Of a stretch of 38,037 nt of DNA, positions 34,401 to 38,037 are shown one piece after another (the stretch's first letter is position 1; each line of letters starts with the position of its first letter). The stretch is taken from contig JAZUDZ010000001.1 in NCBI GenBank assembly GCA_045639905.1, positions 1-38,037 on the forward strand, given 5' to 3'. Position numbers and translations under genes: made by a program. This DNA is from RGIG426 sp045639905 (GTDB lineage Bacteria > Bacillota > Clostridia > Oscillospirales > Acutalibacteraceae). Under the pieces are notes generated by a model. It had not been told where the DNA came from and ran no database searches. It worked only from the letters and a program-made list of their open reading frames with translations.

Positions 34401-34505
34401 TATCTCCTTCGAGAGCCACGTCCCGAAGAAGTGATATATCCGGCAAGTCGCAAGGGGCAACGACCTTGCGAGGAGCCTCGTTATCTCGCCTTCGGGACGG
34501 AGATA
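34401..34505 (+). promoter_or_regulatory. Structured leader RNA before the TasA-like gene
   Basis: The gap 34381-34546 contains nested inverted repeats: TATCTC (34401-34406) with GAGATA (34500-34505), CGTCCCGAAG (34419-34428) with CTTCGGGACG (34490-34499), and an inner CGCAAGG/CCTTGCG (34449-34470). No T tract follows, so it is not a terminator. It may protect or process the mRNA of the abundant fibre protein; I do not recognise a known riboswitch class. Confidence 0.55.
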
Positions 34506-34546
34506 AAGGAAAAAACAAAGAAAATTATGAAAGGAGTTCGATTTCA

Positions 34547-35221
34547 ATGAAAAAGAACAAAACCATGCGCATTGCCTCTTTACTTCTCGTTGCCGTGCTT
34601 ATGACCACCTGCGTTATTTCCGGTACCTATGCAAAATATGTCACCTCCGGTCAGGTTGACGACACCGCTCGCGTTGCTAAATTCGGTGTGAAAGTCACTG
34701 CTTCCTCTGACCTTTTCTCCAAGACTTATACCAAAGATGATTCTACCTTTGCGAAAACTTATTCTGTTGTCTCTTCTGATGACGACAAAGTGGTTGCCCC
34801 TGGCACGACAGGTAGCATCTCGGCTGCCAGTTTGACTGGTACGCCGGAAGTCGCTGTTCGTGTTTCCTACAAGAACGTGAATCTCGATTTGGGTTCTAAC
34901 TGGAAAGTCGGCGACGACTACTATTGCCCGCTGGTTATTACTGTGAACGGAACCGATTATTCCGGTATGGATTATGAATCTGCCGCCAAGTTTGAGGAGG
35001 CTGTTGAAGGCGTCATCTCCAATGTGACCGCCGATTTTGAAGCTAACACCGATTTATCCACTGCCGGTACATCCGGTGCTGTTGCCGTTACATGGTCCTG
35101 GCCGTTCTATGTCTCTGACGAGAGCGACGAGAAAGATACTTCGCTTGGTGACGCCGCTGCTAATGGCACCGACATCGAAGTTGCTTTGTCCTATGACGTG
35201 ACCGTTACCCAGATCGACTAA
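34547..35221 (+). CDS. TasA-like secreted fibre protein
   Basis: 224 residues from ATG 34547 (AAAGGAG 10 bases upstream). The signal sequence MRIASLLLVAVLMTTCVISG followed by TYAKYVTSG has the SipW-type cleavage context seen in TasA and camelysin relatives. The mature part is a beta-rich domain of about 190 residues with SSDDDKVVAPGTTGS, VRVSYKNVNLDL and VTWSWPFY, ending in a beta strand, with no anchor. It resembles the protein at 35410 (shared DKVVAPGTxGS, WxWPF, xLGxAA). The likely role is an extracellular fibre or matrix protein cleaved by the flanking peptidases. A hairpin region lies before and an attenuator-like region after, which fits higher expression than its neighbours. Confidence 0.85.
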   Translation: MKKNKTMRIASLLLVAVLMTTCVISGTYAKYVTSGQVDDTARVAKFGVKVTASSDLFSKTYTKDDSTFAKTYSVVSSDDDKVVAPGTTGSISAASLTGTPEVAVRVSYKNVNLDLGSNWKVGDDYYCPLVITVNGTDYSGMDYESAAKFEEAVEGVISNVTADFEANTDLSTAGTSGAVAVTWSWPFYVSDESDEKDTSLGDAAANGTDIEVALSYDVTVTQID

Positions 35222-35262
35222 TTTGCCGAAGGGTTAACGCTCAACTAAAACAGTAAAAACGT

Positions 35263-35364
35263 GTTCCCGCCATTCACGTGGCGAGTGGCGGGGACAGCGT
35301 GACTTCGTTGCAGTCACCTGTCCGTTTTTGTCTATGTTCTTTAATGGAATACAGACAAAAGCGG
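35263..35364 (+). promoter_or_regulatory. Attenuator-like leader between the two TasA-like genes
   Basis: Three overlapping hairpins. P1 is GTTCCCGCCATTC (35263-35275) with GAGTGGCGGGGAC (35283-35295). P2 is GGACAG-C-GTGACT (35292-35304) with AGTCAC-CTGTCC (35312-35323), followed by GTTTTTG as in a terminator. P3 is CCGTTTTTGTCT (35322-35333) with AGACAAAAGCGG (35353-35364), which would capture the T tract. P1 shares four bases with P2, and P3 shares the P2 base and tail. This could be a fixed leaky terminator or a regulated switch. Confidence 0.55.
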
Positions 35365-35409
35365 ATAACTTGTTTTTGTGACCATTTTTCAGAAAGGGAG
35401 GGGAAATAT

Positions 35410-36315
35410 ATGAAAAAACACCGTGGGCTTTTGGCAAAAATCTTACCGTTTTTAGCCATTTGCTGTTTGTCGTCTTACTTTGTCGGTTCCCAGGTCGTGG
35501 CAATGACACTGGCCAAGGAAGTGACTGCCGAACTGGATTTGACGGCACAGGTAGCCAGTGCTGCCGAAATCAGTGACCCGTTTTTTGCGAATGACTCGCA
35601 GAAAGTGTGGACGGATAAAGCCCGTGTTGATATTTTCCGCCTTTCCTATGACGAAAACGGTTCCGTTACGGTTCACTCTGCGGATGAAGATAAAGTGGTG
35701 GCACCCGGAACTTCCGGAAGCTACTTTTTCCGTATCAACAATACCACCACCAAAGACATGGACTGCTCAGTAACGGTAAAAGCCTGGTATTCGGATAAGA
35801 ACTATGCGATTCCGATTAATGCCAAATTCAGCGGCATGGATCACACCTATTTTGTGGGAAACGAAAACGCCTATGAAGATGTGATGAAGTTAGACGGCGT
35901 CACCGACCGAATGGTTTTGGGAGCCAAACGGTATTTCAGTTATGAGCTTTCATGGGAATGGCCGTTCTCTGAAAATGACGAACTGGATACCATGCTTGGA
36001 AATGCCGCCGTTGATAAGGACATTTCCCTGACAATTGAAATTATTACCTACGCCAGCTATGACGATACACCGGATACTTCCGAGACGGAACCGACCACAA
36101 CCCAAAGGGGCGGAGAAGACGTCAGTAAAGTTACGGCAGCCGATCATACCAATCCTACCCACCACAGTAACCAGCCGGAGGGAGCACCGATCACGGGAGA
36201 TAATATGAAACTGGGCTTATGGCTGACATTGTTTGTCGTGAGCTTTATGATGATTATTTTCCTGCTCATTCTCCCGAGGAGGAATGACGATGAGCAAGAA
36301 GAAAACCCTGCCTAA
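35410..36315 (+). CDS. TasA-like protein with C-terminal wall/membrane anchor
   Basis: 301 residues from ATG 35410 (AGGGAGGGG, 7 bases); earlier in-frame starts run through the leader hairpins. An N-terminal export signal (about 8-33) has no clear LPXTG partner. The mature domain shares DKVVAPGTSGS, WEWPF and MLGNAA with the TasA-like protein upstream, and also has NNTTTKDMDCSVTVKAWY. A Thr/Glu/His-rich stalk (about 225-258) leads to APITGDN at 259-265, a variant PxTGD sorting-like motif, then a helix of about 25 residues and RRNDDE. It would tether the fibre to the envelope, much as TapA anchors and nucleates TasA. Whether a sortase cuts at PITGD is uncertain. Its end overlaps the start of the second peptidase. 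Confidence 0.82.
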   Translation: MKKHRGLLAKILPFLAICCLSSYFVGSQVVAMTLAKEVTAELDLTAQVASAAEISDPFFANDSQKVWTDKARVDIFRLSYDENGSVTVHSADEDKVVAPGTSGSYFFRINNTTTKDMDCSVTVKAWYSDKNYAIPINAKFSGMDHTYFVGNENAYEDVMKLDGVTDRMVLGAKRYFSYELSWEWPFSENDELDTMLGNAAVDKDISLTIEIITYASYDDTPDTSETEPTTTQRGGEDVSKVTAADHTNPTHHSNQPEGAPITGDNMKLGLWLTLFVVSFMMIIFLLILPRRNDDEQEENPA

Positions 36316-36862
36316 ATGGCTTGATGTCTTGCTGATGGTGCTGCGAGGCCTGCTACTTAGTTTCTTGGCAGCCCTTATCGGCATGGATTTATATGTCATA
36401 CAGTCCACCTTGTTTTTAAGAGATTCCATGCCGATGCCGTTTGGATATGGAGTTTCGGTTGTCCTGTCCGGCAGTATGGATCCGGCTCTTGCCGTAAATG
36501 ATCTCATTGTTGTTCATGAAGAGGAGTCCTATGAGATTGGAGATATGATCGTATTTCGCGATGGAAATTCTTTTACCGTTCATCGGCTGAAAGAAAAAAA
36601 CGGGGATTTATGGACGACCCGCGGTGATGCCAACGATACGGACGATGAACCGATTCGCCCAAAAGACGTGAAAGGGAAAGTTGTGAAAGACATAAAGGGG
36701 GCAGGTGCCCTCGTTTCCGCCGTTCGTTCTCCCATCGGAATTGTCGTCATTTTGGGGCTGGCAGTGCTGTTGTTTGAAGCACCGCACATCCTTCGTGAAC
36801 GAAAAAAGCAGGAAGAATTGGATGCCATCCGAAGCGAAATCGAACAATTGAAAAACGAATGA
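36290..36862 (+). CDS. SipW-like signal peptidase (Ser/His type), second copy
   Basis: 190 residues from ATG 36290. GAGGAGG is spaced for this ATG rather than the one at 36284. The gene overlaps the end of the anchored TasA-like gene by 26 bases, so the two are translationally coupled. Membrane helix (about 12-40), VVLSGSMDPALAVND with Ser62, FTVHRLKEK with His98, WTTRGDANDTDDEPI, a C-terminal helix (about 146-163) and a charged tail. The Ser/His dyad makes it SipW-type like 33721, but the sequences differ widely, so the two may serve different substrates. An IS element end begins right after its stop, and no terminator is seen. Confidence 0.92.
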   Translation: MSKKKTLPKWLDVLLMVLRGLLLSFLAALIGMDLYVIQSTLFLRDSMPMPFGYGVSVVLSGSMDPALAVNDLIVVHEEESYEIGDMIVFRDGNSFTVHRLKEKNGDLWTTRGDANDTDDEPIRPKDVKGKVVKDIKGAGALVSAVRSPIGIVVILGLAVLLFEAPHILRERKKQEELDAIRSEIEQLKNE

Positions 36863-36960
36863 TGTGAACTACCCGCCACTTAGTTAACACTTGAAGTGGG
36901 GGCTTCTGGGAGCCATTTGGCTCCGTTTAAGAAGTTTGGCATTTAAGTTTCCACCTGATT
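36863..36960 (-). ncRNA. IS200/IS605-type right end with probable omega RNA region
   Basis: Just beyond the TnpB stop (- strand) lie GC-rich hairpins: GGAGCC/GGCTCC (36909-36924) within a wider CTTC/GAAG frame, then CCACTT/AAGTGG (36876-36899) close to the putative end ACTACCCGCCACTT. IS200/IS605 elements end in such subterminal hairpins, and the transcript of this region serves as the guide (omega) RNA of TnpB, with the guide taken from DNA beyond the end. The exact boundary, near 36863-36871, is inferred. Confidence 0.55.
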
Positions 36961-38037
36961 TCAGGCCACCCTTATTCTTACAGGCGTGTCCACATCGCCT
37001 CTATCGTATAGGATTCGCAGATCCACAACGTTACTTTTTCTCATGATGTTCAGTGCGCCGTTCACATCGGCATTTAAGATTTTTCCATCGGATGTTATGT
37101 AGAGCCCTCTGTGCTTTCGTTTGCCACTGAATTCATAGTTCTGTTCTTTGTTTTTGTCATAGGTCGGGATGTAGTCTTTGTCCCAAAATGATGCTTTGGA
37201 CGTATAACTTTCTTCCTGTATAATCAGTTCAATGCCATATCGTTTACAAAGATAGGTAAGCTTGTTTTGAAGGGAACCAAACGGAATGTTTACAAGCGAT
37301 TGGTTGTTTGCTTTTCCGAGACAGGCATCCTTTTGAAATGTCGGACTATATCCCAGAATTAAGGTTCCGATTTGGTTGGATACACAGTAATGAATAACAT
37401 AGGCGGCCGCTTTACTGATGATATCATTGACTTTATGATATCGATTCAAGGATAGTCTTGCCTGCCGGTTGGTTATTCCTTTACCGAAATGCTGTTTATC
37501 CTTAACACTTTGCAAACGGGCATTCTCTTTGTTATACCACTGATTAATGGATTTGAGTCTCTTCCCGTCCAGAATGAACGATTTTCCTATATTGGTAACG
37601 GCGGTAATTAAATTATTCACTCCCACATCAATCGCCAGTACATGTTGTTTATCTAAATCTACTTTGATGTCTTCAGCTTCATACGTATACTGAATTGCAA
37701 AGAACCTGGCATTGACTCTGGGAATGATTCGAATTTCTTTGATTTTTTTATCGACCAAATTCGGTGGTATTGTAATATAGATGTCCGCATGTGTCTTTCG
37801 ATACCGATTGGAATATGGAATCTTCAGTTTATTGCCGTTTATGCGAATCATCTCAATAATGAGAGCGGAAAAGCCATCTTCCGGGAGATAGCCGGGAAGA
37901 CGACATTTTTCCTTATATGTTCCATTTTGAACTTGTTTCAGTAATGCAAAGAAAGATTGAAAGTTCCCGTCAACCTTTCTCATGATTTGCTGTGCCATGT
38001 TGGAATTCAAAAGACGATAGTTTTCGGATGATTTGAG
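36961..38037 (-). CDS. tnpB: TnpB-like (IS200/IS605 OrfB) protein, 5' end outside window
   Basis: The frame stays open to the right edge (residues LKSSENYRLLNSNMAQQ upstream of an internal TTG at 38010), so the gene is cut by the window; 358 codons plus stop are visible. Counting from that TTG codon, the RuvC-like nuclease residues are D128 (AIDVGVNN), E266/E267 (QEESYTSKAS) and D315 (LNADVNGALNI), all present. The Cys-x-x-Cys zinc finger usual between the second and third motifs is missing: the stretch SFWDKDYIPTYDKNKEQ to GKRKHRGLYI has no cysteine. TnpB is an RNA-guided DNA nuclease that helps retain the element; TnpA is not visible. It is convergent with the second SipW-like gene. Confidence 0.88.
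   Translation of the reverse strand, partial: LKSSENYRLLNSNMAQQIMRKVDGNFQSFFALLKQVQNGTYKEKCRLPGYLPEDGFSALIIEMIRINGNKLKIPYSNRYRKTHADIYITIPPNLVDKKIKEIRIIPRVNARFFAIQYTYEAEDIKVDLDKQHVLAIDVGVNNLITAVTNIGKSFILDGKRLKSINQWYNKENARLQSVKDKQHFGKGITNRQARLSLNRYHKVNDIISKAAAYVIHYCVSNQIGTLILGYSPTFQKDACLGKANNQSLVNIPFGSLQNKLTYLCKRYGIELIIQEESYTSKASFWDKDYIPTYDKNKEQNYEFSGKRKHRGLYITSDGKILNADVNGALNIMRKSNVVDLRILYDRGDVDTPVRIRVA

Overview
The window looks like chromosomal DNA from a low-to-mid GC Gram-positive anaerobe of the Clostridia, most probably a gut Ruminococcaceae/Oscillospiraceae member. The reasons are four secreted proteins with type I dockerin repeats (shared core DMKDVLxxRK), LPXTG-type sorting signals with a class C sortase, SipW-type signal peptidases with TasA-like substrates, strong AAGGAG ribosome binding sites, and TTGACA/TATAAT-like promoters. 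The species cannot be named from this sequence. The window is dominated by surface and secreted proteins.

Layout. 1-141: 3' end of a group II intron (RT tail, domains V/VI). 223-1668: CstA-family transporter. 1721-2749 (-): dockerin/DUF6273 protein. 2866-16531 (-): a pilus-type operon, transcribed right to left as coiled-coil protein, signal peptidase I, a 3236-residue LPETG surface protein, backbone pilin, an 80-residue LPDTG mini-protein and sortase C. 16818-20000 (-): a four-module dockerin protein with a C-terminal TIM-barrel-like domain. 20318-24528 (+): a membrane sensor/PP2C phosphatase/HATPase protein followed by a dockerin protein. 24649-25743 (+): acyltransferase-3. 25797-29233 (-): HMGL-like aldolase plus TPP enzyme pair. 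29532-30980 (-): Na+/proline-type symporter. 31145-33487 (-): dockerin metallophosphoesterase. 33721-36862 (+): SipW-like peptidase, TasA-like protein, second TasA-like protein with a wall-anchor-like tail, second SipW-like peptidase. 36863-38037 (-): right end of an IS200/IS605-type element with a 5'-cut TnpB.

How the genes fit together. Three display systems sit side by side: sortase-built pili, a TasA-like fibre system, and dockerin proteins that need a cohesin partner not present here. Two secreted metallophosphoesterases share the same module order (purple-acid-phosphatase-like N-domain plus catalytic domain). One is built into the giant sortase-anchored protein and the other carries a dockerin. 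The most striking structure is in the giant protein: a single Cna_B domain appears to be split by an insertion of about 1950 residues that holds InlB-like repeats, the phosphoesterase and three carbohydrate-binding-like modules. If the Cna_B isopeptide bond still forms, the whole passenger would be a covalently closed loop.
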